64,000 bases of DNA from Myxococcales bacterium (GTDB lineage: Bacteria > Myxococcota_A > Polyangia > Polyangiales > Polyangiaceae). Position numbers and translations under genes: made by a program. Within the stretch, counting starts at the first letter, position 1. The number at the start of each line of letters is the position of its first letter. Shown here in pieces: positions 7,669 through 14,901 of this stretch. Where the stretch lies: positions 310,001 to 374,000 of the forward strand of contig JADJKB010000008.1 of the NCBI GenBank assembly GCA_016706225.1, given 5' to 3'. The notes under the pieces were generated by a model that saw only the letters and a list, made by a program, of their open reading frames with translations, was not told the origin of the DNA and did not search any database.

Positions 7669-9372
7669 ATGGCAGCGCACGCAGCGGGTTTGGACGTCGA
7701 CCTTGGTGGGATCGTCGAGCAGGTCGCCTCGGAGAAGGGGATCGACAAACAGATCCTGATCGAGACGATGGAGGCCGCCATTCTCAAGGCCGCCCAGGCA
7801 GCGTTCGGTCCGACTCGAGAGCTCGAGGCTCGGTTCAACGAGGACAGCGGTCAGATCGACCTGTTTCAGTACATGACCGTGGTCGAGGCGGTCGCGGATT
7901 CGGAGCGCGAAATCGCGCTGGACGTCGCCCGCAAACACGGGCTCGAAGCCGAGGTCGGAGAGGAGCTGGGCTTCCAGGTCTTCTGGCACCCCCGCGACGC
8001 CGAGAAAGCCCGGCAGCAGGACAAAGAGTTCGGCGCCGTGCTCGACATGAAACAGGCGCGCAGCACGTTCGGGCGCATCGCGGCGCAGACCGCCAAACAG
8101 GTGCTGCTGCAGCGCGTGCGCGATGCCGAGCGCGACATCATCTACAACGAGTACAAGGACCGCCAGGGTCAGCTCATTCGCGGCATCGTTCGGCGCTTCG
8201 AGAAAGGTCACAACATCGTGGTCGATCTCGGGCGGACGGAGGGCATCTTGCCCGCCCGCGAGCAGACGCCGCGGGAGACCTATCGCCCCGGTGATCGCAT
8301 CGTTGCCTTCGTGAAGGACATCGACCGCGAGGCCCGCGGTCCGATGATCATCCTCAGCCGCTCGGCGCCCCCGCTGGTGGACAAGCTGTTCGAGGCGGAG
8401 GTGCCGGAGATCTACGAAGGTATCGTCAAGATCGTCGGCGTCGCCCGGGAGCCGGGCAGCCGCAGCAAGATCGCCGTGACCACCCGGGATTCGGACGTCG
8501 ATCCGGTGGGAGCGTGTGTCGGTATCAAAGGCTCGCGCGTGCAGGCGGTGGTGCAAGAGCTGCGGGGCGAGAAGATCGACATCGTGCCGTTCGACAAGGA
8601 TCCGGCGCGCTACATCATCAACGCCATCCAGCCCGCCGAGGTGAACAAGGTGATCGTCGACGAGGCGGACCATCGCATGGAGCTCGTGGTTCCGGACGAG
8701 AAGCTCTCGTTGGCCATCGGCCGCAAAGGCCAGAACGTTCGCTTGGCCTCCCAGCTCACGGGCTGGAAGCTCGACATCATCAGCGAGAGCAAGTTCAAGC
8801 AGATGGAAGAGGAGGCGCTGCAAGCGCTCCGCGAGATCGACGAGGTCGACGAGGATCTGGCTCGCGCCATGTACCGCTTGGGCTTCCGCGCCCTGGAGGA
8901 GATCGCCGAGGCGGACGTCGCCGAGCTGGTGTCGATCCAGGGTGTGGGCACGCCCGAGGCCGCACAGTCACTGAAGCTGCGCGCCGAGTCGAGCATGGAG
9001 CGCATGCGTCGCGAGCGCATCGAGCAGTCGGCCAGCCGGGTCGAGGCGCTGACGGAGAAAGAGCGCCTGCGCTTCGTGCGTGGGGTCGGACTCAGGACCG
9101 CACAGCTGCTCGAAGAGGCGGGCTACAAGACCGTCGCCGAGCTGAGCCGGGAGGACGCCGATCGCCTGGCGATCCGCACCGGGCTCGGGATCAAGAAGGC
9201 ACGCCTGATCCAGCAGGGGGCACTGCACTTCCTCGATCACGAAGCCAAAGAGATCGATCTCGCGCGGGCGAAGTTCGCGGCGGAGGCGGCGGAAGCGGCG
9301 GAAGCGGCGGCGGAAGCCGGGGCTGCCGAGCCGGGGACTGCTGAGCCCGAGCCTGCGCGCGTGGAGGAGTAG
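7669..9372 (+). CDS. nusA: Transcription termination/antitermination factor NusA
   Basis: 567 residues, ATG 7669 preceded by 'ggag' about ten bases upstream. NusA binds RNA polymerase and nascent RNA and modulates pausing, termination and antitermination. Domain order is visible: N-terminal RNAP-binding helices (1-~125), S1 domain (~'GQLIRGIVRRFEKGHNIVVDL'), then KH1/KH2 with 'VGACVGIKGSRVQAVVQEL' and 'LAIGRKGQNVRLASQLTGW'. Two helix-hairpin-helix-type acidic repeats follow (~390-540). The tail is Ala/Glu-rich. Gaps to rimP and to the ylxR-like gene are 30 and 15 bp. Confidence 0.96.
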   Translation: MAAHAAGLDVDLGGIVEQVASEKGIDKQILIETMEAAILKAAQAAFGPTRELEARFNEDSGQIDLFQYMTVVEAVADSEREIALDVARKHGLEAEVGEELGFQVFWHPRDAEKARQQDKEFGAVLDMKQARSTFGRIAAQTAKQVLLQRVRDAERDIIYNEYKDRQGQLIRGIVRRFEKGHNIVVDLGRTEGILPAREQTPRETYRPGDRIVAFVKDIDREARGPMIILSRSAPPLVDKLFEAEVPEIYEGIVKIVGVAREPGSRSKIAVTTRDSDVDPVGACVGIKGSRVQAVVQELRGEKIDIVPFDKDPARYIINAIQPAEVNKVIVDEADHRMELVVPDEKLSLAIGRKGQNVRLASQLTGWKLDIISESKFKQMEEEALQALREIDEVDEDLARAMYRLGFRALEEIAEADVAELVSIQGVGTPEAAQSLKLRAESSMERMRRERIEQSASRVEALTEKERLRFVRGVGLRTAQLLEEAGYKTVAELSREDADRLAIRTGLGIKKARLIQQGALHFLDHEAKEIDLARAKFAAEAAEAAEAAAEAGAAEPGTAEPEPARVEE

Positions 9373-9387
9373 AGCGAGACCCTGCCG

Positions 9388-10017
9388 ATGTTGAGCATGA
9401 CCGAACGAGAACCCGCCCGCGGCTCGATCCGCACCTGCGTGGGCTGCCATGAAGAGGCAGCCCCGGCGGGGCTCGTGCGCTTCGTGCTGACGCCGGAGGG
9501 CGGATTGGTGCCCGATCTCGGCGGAGGCAGTCACGGCCGCGGGGCCTGGGTCCACGCTCGCGCCAAGTGCATCAGCGAAGCCTGTCGCAAGGGGTTCATG
9601 AAGAGCTTCAAGTCCGCGGTCGAGGCCGACCCCGCGGTGCTTTCGGAGTTGATCGCGCGCGCAGCCGAGCGTCGCATCTTCGCCTTGCTGGCGTCGGCCC
9701 TCGGCTCCCGTCGACTCGTGGTCGGCGCGGCTGAGGTCAAAGAGGCGCTCGGGCGCAGACAAGCTCGCCTCGTGATCGTGGCGACCGACGCGCGCGCCGC
9801 GGCGGAGTCCCACGAGGTGCGCGCCGCAATCGCGTCGGGCCTGGCTCGCGCGTGGGCAACGAAATCAGAGCTCGGGCGGGCTACCCACCGCACCGAGACG
9901 GGCATAGTGGCGGTCCTCGACCCGGGGCTCGGCCGCGCCCTTGCACAAACTATTGACTGGGCTCACACGGCGGAGCCGACAATTGCAGCCGGTGGGGATC
10001 CCCCCACGGAGGAATGA
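9388..10017 (+). CDS. YlxR (DUF448) RNA-binding protein fused to an L7Ae/YlxQ-like domain
   Basis: 209 residues. The N-terminal ~90 residues are YlxR: 'RTCVGCHEEA' and 'HGRGAWVHARAKC' match the family's RTC-GC and GRGAY motifs. The remaining ~110 residues ('SRRLVVGAAEVKEALGRRQA', 'LVIVATDA') look like an L7Ae/YlxQ ribosomal-protein fold. In Bacillus YlxR and YlxQ are separate neighbouring genes between nusA and infB; here they appear as one protein. The stop overlaps the infB start (ATGA at 10014-10017), which implies translational coupling. Confidence 0.85.
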   Translation: MLSMTEREPARGSIRTCVGCHEEAAPAGLVRFVLTPEGGLVPDLGGGSHGRGAWVHARAKCISEACRKGFMKSFKSAVEADPAVLSELIARAAERRIFALLASALGSRRLVVGAAEVKEALGRRQARLVIVATDARAAAESHEVRAAIASGLARAWATKSELGRATHRTETGIVAVLDPGLGRALAQTIDWAHTAEPTIAAGGDPPTEE

Positions 10018-12668
10018 CGAAGATGCGTGTCTACGAGATCGCCCGGGATCTGGGCATCGACAACAAGTCCCTGGTGGCTTTGCTGCAGTCGATTGGGGTC
10101 GCCGATGTGCGTAACCACATGAGTGTGGTCGGTCCGGACGCAGTCGAGCGTGTAAAACGCCACCTCGACAAACAATCCGCGCCGAAGGCCGCTGAAGAGC
10201 GCATCCGCCCGACCGTCGTCAAGCGACGTGCGCCCGCGCGCCCGGCTGCCCCGGCTGCCGAAGTAAAAGTGACCGAGGCGCATCCGCAGGACACGCGCCA
10301 AGCGTCGTCCCCGGTCGCGGCGTCATCGCCTCGTGCGTCGGAGCCCATGCGGTCGGCACCGGTCAGCTCGCCGCAGCCGCTGCCCAGCGCCCCGCGTCAC
10401 GAGCCGCCTCCGCCTGTGATGGAGCCGCCGCCGGTCGTTGAAGAAGTATCGCCGCCAGCGTCCGCCCCCGCGGCACCGCCTCTGCCGTCCGCTCCCATGG
10501 CGTCTGCGCCTGCGGCAGCACCCGAGCCAGCCGTTGCGGCGGCTCCAGCCGAGGCAGGCCCCGTCGAGAGTGCGGCTCCAGCTGCCGAGGCGCCTGCCGT
10601 CGCGCCGCCGCCCCCGGCGCCCCGCCCGTCGAGCCCACCGAAGACCGGCATCGAGGTCTGGGAGGGGCGCCCGGGTGTCACCATGCCGGTGCGCACGCAG
10701 CCGACGCCCCGGCGGGTGCAGTACGACGCCAAGGCAGGCTCAGGGCTCGGTGCGCGCGGCCCGCGTGGCCCCGGCGGCCCCGGCATGAACCGCGGCCCCA
10801 TGGGGCGTCCCGGCCAGCACATGCGCGGTCGTGGGATCGGCCAGTTCTCGAAGCCCAAGGGCACCGGGCAGGTCGTCACGCAAGAGCGCTCGGCTCACAA
10901 GAAGGTCGTCAAGATCGAGGGCTCGGTGAACCTGCAGATGCTCGCAGGTCGTATGGGCATCAAGGCGACGGAGGTGCTCATGAAGCTGATGCGCCTCGGT
11001 ATGACCGGCGTGAACATCAACAGCACTCTCGACGCAGATACCGCGAAGATCGTCGCATCCGAATTCGGCTGGGAAGTGTCCGACGTCGCGGTGAGTGAAG
11101 AGGAAGCGCTCGTTGCGGCGCAGGGGCTCGACGCCGAGGAAGATGTCGATCTCGACACCGTCGGTCGAGGTCCAGTCGTCACCGTGATGGGCCACGTCGA
11201 TCACGGAAAGACGAGCTTGCTCGACAAGATCCGCAAGGCCAACGTGGTCGCGGGCGAGGCGGGCGGCATCACGCAGCACATCGGCGCCTATTCGGTGGAG
11301 ACACCGCATGGCCGCATCGCATTCCTGGACACCCCGGGTCACGAGGCGTTCACGGCAATGCGTGCGCGCGGCGCGCAGACCACCGACGTCGTCATCTTGG
11401 TGGTCGCCGCCGACGACGGCGTGATGCCCCAGACCGTCGAGGCGCTGAACCACGCGAAGGAAGCCGGCGTTCCGATCGTGGTTGCCATCAACAAGTGCGA
11501 CAAACCCGACGCTCAGCCCGAGCGCGCGCGGCGCGAACTCTCCGAGCATGGGCTGGTCCCCGAGGAGTGGGGCGGTGACACCATGTTCGCCGAGGTCAGC
11601 GCCCACACCGGCGCAGGCATCGACGAGCTGCTCGAGAAGGTCGTGCTGCAGTCCGAGGTCCTCGAGCTCAAGGCGAATCCCGACAAACCGGCGACCGGTG
11701 TCGTGATCGAAGCCGAGCTCGACCGGGGCCGTGGCCCGGTCGCTACCATCCTGGTTCAGGACGGCACGCTGAACCGCGGGGACGCGATCCTGGCCGGAGC
11801 GGCGTGGGGCAAGGTCCGCGCAATGTTGGACGACCGAGGGCGCAGCCTGGCGTCGGCCGGACCCTCGACCCCCGTGTCCATCGTGGGTCTCGACGACGTT
11901 CCGTCGGCGGGTGACCCGGTTCACGTGATCAAGGACGTGAAGAAGGCACAAGAGATTGCGGACAGCCGCAAGAACCGCGAGCGGCGCAGCCTCATGCCGG
12001 GCACCGCTCGCATCTCGCTCGAGGATCTCGCGAAGGCCATGTCGGACACCGATCAGCTCGAGCTCAAGCTGATCATCAAGGCGGATGTGCAGGGCTCGGT
12101 CGAGGCACTGCGGGAGTCGCTGATGAAGCTCACCACCGAAAAGGTGAAGGTGGGTGTCGTGCACGCCGCCGTGGGCGCCATCACCGAGGGCGACGTCAAC
12201 CTCGCTGTGGCGGCCAAGGGCATCATCATAGGTTTCAACGTGCGGCCCGCGGGCAAAGCCACGAGCCTCGCCCAGCAAGAGGGCGTCGAGATCCGCCAGT
12301 ACAGCATCATCTACAACGTGGTGGACGACGTGAAGGCCGCCATGGAAGGCCTGCTCGCGCCGACCCTGGTCGAGAAAGCACTCGGCAAAGCCGAGGTCCG
12401 TCAGGTGTTCAAGCTCAGCAAAGCGGGCACCATTGCCGGCAGCATGGTGATTCAGGGATTGGTCCGCCGCAGCGCCACCGCGCGCCTGGTGCGCGACAAC
12501 ACCGTGATCTGGACCGGCAAGGTCTCCAGCCTCAAGCGCTTCAAGGACGATGCCCGCGAGGTCAAGGAAGGCTTCGACTGCGGTATCGGACTCGAGGGCT
12601 ACAACGACCTCAAAGAGGGCGATTTCGTCGAGTTCTTCGAGATGGAAGAGGTCAAGCAGACGCTTTGA
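10014..12668 (+). CDS. infB: Translation initiation factor IF-2
   Basis: 884 residues. IF-2 is the GTPase that places initiator fMet-tRNA on the 30S subunit and promotes subunit joining. Visible parts are an IF2_N helical module ('MRVYEIARDLGIDNKSLVAL'), a long Pro/Ala/Gly-rich linker (~70-290), a second IF2_N-like region, and a G domain with G1 'GHVDHGKT' near residue 393, G3 'DTPGHEAFT' and G4 'NKCDKP'. Domains II to IV follow ('AVGAITEGDVNLA', 'GFNVRPAGKA'). It is coupled to the upstream ylxR-like gene by a 4-bp overlap. Confidence 0.97.
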   Translation: MTKMRVYEIARDLGIDNKSLVALLQSIGVADVRNHMSVVGPDAVERVKRHLDKQSAPKAAEERIRPTVVKRRAPARPAAPAAEVKVTEAHPQDTRQASSPVAASSPRASEPMRSAPVSSPQPLPSAPRHEPPPPVMEPPPVVEEVSPPASAPAAPPLPSAPMASAPAAAPEPAVAAAPAEAGPVESAAPAAEAPAVAPPPPAPRPSSPPKTGIEVWEGRPGVTMPVRTQPTPRRVQYDAKAGSGLGARGPRGPGGPGMNRGPMGRPGQHMRGRGIGQFSKPKGTGQVVTQERSAHKKVVKIEGSVNLQMLAGRMGIKATEVLMKLMRLGMTGVNINSTLDADTAKIVASEFGWEVSDVAVSEEEALVAAQGLDAEEDVDLDTVGRGPVVTVMGHVDHGKTSLLDKIRKANVVAGEAGGITQHIGAYSVETPHGRIAFLDTPGHEAFTAMRARGAQTTDVVILVVAADDGVMPQTVEALNHAKEAGVPIVVAINKCDKPDAQPERARRELSEHGLVPEEWGGDTMFAEVSAHTGAGIDELLEKVVLQSEVLELKANPDKPATGVVIEAELDRGRGPVATILVQDGTLNRGDAILAGAAWGKVRAMLDDRGRSLASAGPSTPVSIVGLDDVPSAGDPVHVIKDVKKAQEIADSRKNRERRSLMPGTARISLEDLAKAMSDTDQLELKLIIKADVQGSVEALRESLMKLTTEKVKVGVVHAAVGAITEGDVNLAVAAKGIIIGFNVRPAGKATSLAQQEGVEIRQYSIIYNVVDDVKAAMEGLLAPTLVEKALGKAEVRQVFKLSKAGTIAGSMVIQGLVRRSATARLVRDNTVIWTGKVSSLKRFKDDAREVKEGFDCGIGLEGYNDLKEGDFVEFFEMEEVKQTL

Positions 12669-12713
12669 CCCGCGCTCGGGCCACAGCCATCTCGCGCCGC
12701 CCCGTAGGTCACG

Positions 12714-13109
12714 ATGTTCGTAGGCGTCGCGCGAGTGGTGTTGCAGATCCCCGGCGCGCGGTCGCTCAAGGACCGGCGTCAGGTGGTGAAGAGCTTCAAG
12801 GAACGAGCGCGAGCGCGCCTGCCGGTCAGCATCTCCGAGGTGGGTGAGCTCGACCGGCATCAAGTCGCAACCCTGGGAGCGAGTGTCGTGGCGCGGGATT
12901 CAGCCTACTGCACGACCATCATTTCGCAGCTGGTCGAGCTGGCCGGGACGCTGCCCGATGCCGTGTTGGCCGACGTCCGCACGGAAATCGTCAGCTTCGG
13001 AGACGGCGGAGACGCGATCACTGGTGGCATCGAGTCGGGCGCTCTGGGGTCGCGCTCGGCGCCGGCGGGGGACTTCAGCGAGCTCGCAGAGAAGTGGGGC
13101 AAAGGATGA
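12714..13109 (+). CDS. DUF503 (YlxP-like) protein
   Basis: 131 residues. The opening 'VGVARVVLQIPGARSLKDRR' followed by 'VVKSFKERARARLPVSISEV' is the DUF503 pattern. The family is commonly found between infB and rbfA and lacks an assigned biochemical role. The C-terminal ~30 residues are a low-complexity extension beyond the usual ~95-residue core. It begins 45 bp after infB, and its stop overlaps the rbfA ATG by 4 bp (ATGA). Confidence 0.85.
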   Translation: MFVGVARVVLQIPGARSLKDRRQVVKSFKERARARLPVSISEVGELDRHQVATLGASVVARDSAYCTTIISQLVELAGTLPDAVLADVRTEIVSFGDGGDAITGGIESGALGSRSAPAGDFSELAEKWGKG

Positions 13110-13492
13110 GTCGGGACGGACGCCGTGCGGATCGGGTTGCGGGCCTGCTACGTCGCCACCTGACGGACTTGCTCCGAGAGCTCGGCGACGAGCGGCTCGC
13201 TACGATCGTCGTGACGGACGTGGCGGTGACCGACGACCTCTCGGTGGCAACCCTCTCCGTTCGGGCGCTAGCCGAACTGGCGGACGAAAAAGCGCAGCGC
13301 GGCCTGTTGAAAGCGCTCTCCCAGGCGTCGGGCCGTCTGCGGCGGGGCCTGGCGCCGCGCCTCGAGCTGCGGAAGCTCCCGGAGCTTCGATTCAGATACG
13401 ATCTGGGTCACGACAACGTGCGTCGCGTCGACGAGCTGCTCCACGAGATCGCGAAGGAAGGTCCCGCGGTCGAGCCCGAGTCGAAGGACTGA
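13106..13492 (+). CDS. rbfA: Ribosome-binding factor A
   Basis: 128 residues. RbfA assists 30S maturation and cold adaptation. The frame is also open from 13094, but ATG 13106 is preferred because 'aaagg' lies just upstream and it forms an ATGA overlap with the DUF503 gene. Family features are 'RVAGLLRRHLTDLLREL' at the N-terminus, 'VTDVAVTDDLSVATLSV' in the KH-like core and 'LPELRFRYDLGHDNVRRVDELL', matching the usual PEL-F--D--- segment. It is the last gene of the operon. Confidence 0.92.
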   Translation: MSRDGRRADRVAGLLRRHLTDLLRELGDERLATIVVTDVAVTDDLSVATLSVRALAELADEKAQRGLLKALSQASGRLRRGLAPRLELRKLPELRFRYDLGHDNVRRVDELLHEIAKEGPAVEPESKD

Positions 13493-13551
13493 AGAATTGT
13501 CCAAAAATTGGCCTGGGGCAAGCCGGCGAGGCCGGCCCGCGTGGGGTGGGG

Positions 13552-13639
13552 CCCCAACGAATTCACTTCGTTGGGGCGGGGAGGCGCCTGCCTCCCCGAT
13601 GACAAAGTGAAAGAGCTGTTCAATTCTTGGACAGCTCTT
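13552..13639. repeat. Cluster of three hairpins between convergent genes
   Basis: Three consecutive perfect inverted repeats occupy the gap between rbfA and the convergent esterase gene. They are a 10-bp stem 'ccccaacgaa' (13552-13561/13567-13576, 5-nt loop), an 8-bp stem 'ggggaggc' (13578-13585/13590-13597, 4-nt loop) and a 9-bp stem 'aagagctgt' (13611-13619/13631-13639, 11-nt loop). No clear T-run follows. They may form a bidirectional terminator or a dispersed palindromic element. Confidence 0.6.
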
Positions 13640-13645
13640 GAGCCG

Positions 13646-14812
13646 TCACTTCGTCTGAAACGAAGCCACGCCCGTCGGAAGGGGTGCGATCGGGTCGAGC
13701 ACGTCGGAGGTGTCGACGCCGAGCAGTGTGTGCTGGAAAAAGGCGGTCGTGTAGCGGTTGATGATGCCGTGGGCGTCTGCGTACGGAATGTTGTCGGGTC
13801 CGCAGCCGTCCTCGAACTGCTTGACGGAGAGCCCGAGGTTCTCCACCAAGAGGCACATGTCCGAAAAACTGAAATGGCCCGCGCCGCCGACCGAAAGCAG
13901 GCTCGCGGGCCCCTTCAGGCTCGTCCACGGCTGCTCTTGCTCGGGCTTCCACGGGGTCAGCGCGTCCAGGGTCCCGCCCTCGATCAGCACGGGCATCGCC
14001 ACGTCGGCGAAACCGTTCCGGCTCCCCGCGAACATCGCCTGAGCGCCGCCCGGCGCCTGGGCCACAGCGGCGATGAAGCGCGCGTCGAGGCTCGAGCTCG
14101 GCATCTCCGCGTCCTGCCAGCCGTCGCACACCAGACCGCCGTTCTGCTTGCAATCGTCGAGCACCGCCGCCGCGTCGATGCTCGCACCGGCGACCCGGAG
14201 CGCGGTGAACCCCCCAAAGCTGTGACCGGCCACGCCCAGGTGGGCCGTGTCGACCGCGCCCGACAGCGGGTCCGTCGCATTGGCGGAGCGCGCGAGCAGC
14301 GCGTCGAGCGCTCGCGAGACATCTCCCGGGCGGAGCGCAGCGGCCTTGGCCGCCGGGATGGCGTTGCCCTGGTTGATTTGCTCCGCAAACGTGTTGCCGA
14401 CGTGGTCCGGCGCCGCCACCACGAAGCCGTGGCTCGCGAGGAACTCCGTCAGGTACACACTCTGGATCCGCGTCCCGCCGTTGCCGTGAGAGAAGAGCAC
14501 GGTCGGGTAGGGCGCTCCGCGTCGGTCGAGCTTCGCATCCCGCCGCGCGCCTCGGGGCGAGTCGATGCGGGTCAGCTCGAGCACGCCGACTTTGAGCACG
14601 TATTGTTCCGGCTCACCACCGGCGCCGGCGGGATACCAGATCTCGATCGGTAGTGTGCGTCCGGCGCTCGTTACTTGGATGGTCGTGACACCGATGCGGT
14701 AGGGGCCCGGGCCGTCCGGGGCGCGGGCTGAGGGCGGTGCATCGAGCGCGCGCTCCTCGTCAGCGCAGCCGGTGAGCGCGGCGGCAGACAACAAATACAG
14801 AAGCGCCCGCAT
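13646..14812 (-). CDS. Alpha/beta-hydrolase lipoprotein (esterase/PAF-acetylhydrolase-like)
   Basis: 388 residues from ATG 14812. The frame opens further upstream, but this start gives a clean lipoprotein signal, 'MRALLYLLSAAALTGC', with the lipidated Cys in 'LTGC'. The hydrolase core has 'YPTVLFSHGNGG' (oxyanion strand), the nucleophile elbow 'GHSFGG', and a late 'GGAGHFSF' likely to carry the catalytic His. The layout resembles PAF-acetylhydrolase/dienelactone-hydrolase-type secreted esterases of ~350-400 residues. Substrate is unknown. It is convergent with rbfA and about 90 bp downstream of the OmpA-family gene. Confidence 0.82.
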   Translation of the reverse strand: MRALLYLLSAAALTGCADEERALDAPPSARAPDGPGPYRIGVTTIQVTSAGRTLPIEIWYPAGAGGEPEQYVLKVGVLELTRIDSPRGARRDAKLDRRGAPYPTVLFSHGNGGTRIQSVYLTEFLASHGFVVAAPDHVGNTFAEQINQGNAIPAAKAAALRPGDVSRALDALLARSANATDPLSGAVDTAHLGVAGHSFGGFTALRVAGASIDAAAVLDDCKQNGGLVCDGWQDAEMPSSSLDARFIAAVAQAPGGAQAMFAGSRNGFADVAMPVLIEGGTLDALTPWKPEQEQPWTSLKGPASLLSVGGAGHFSFSDMCLLVENLGLSVKQFEDGCGPDNIPYADAHGIINRYTTAFFQHTLLGVDTSDVLDPIAPLPTGVASFQTK

Positions 14813-14901
14813 CACACCAGGATAGCGCGTGACGCGGGCGCCGGCTGTCGACTCGGGAGCCGGCCGGCGGGCGCTCAGACCCTGCCGGCTGCTCGCGACG
14901 T

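Noticed and set aside
10740..12863. Long minus-strand open frame of ~700 codons
   Set aside because: It lies entirely opposite infB, is His/Asp/Leu/Arg-biased and matches no family; it is a codon shadow of a certain gene.
13508..14653. Plus-strand open frame of ~380 codons
   Set aside because: Opposite the esterase lipoprotein, which has a lipobox and nucleophile elbow; the plus-strand product is Arg/Val/Glu-biased without motifs.
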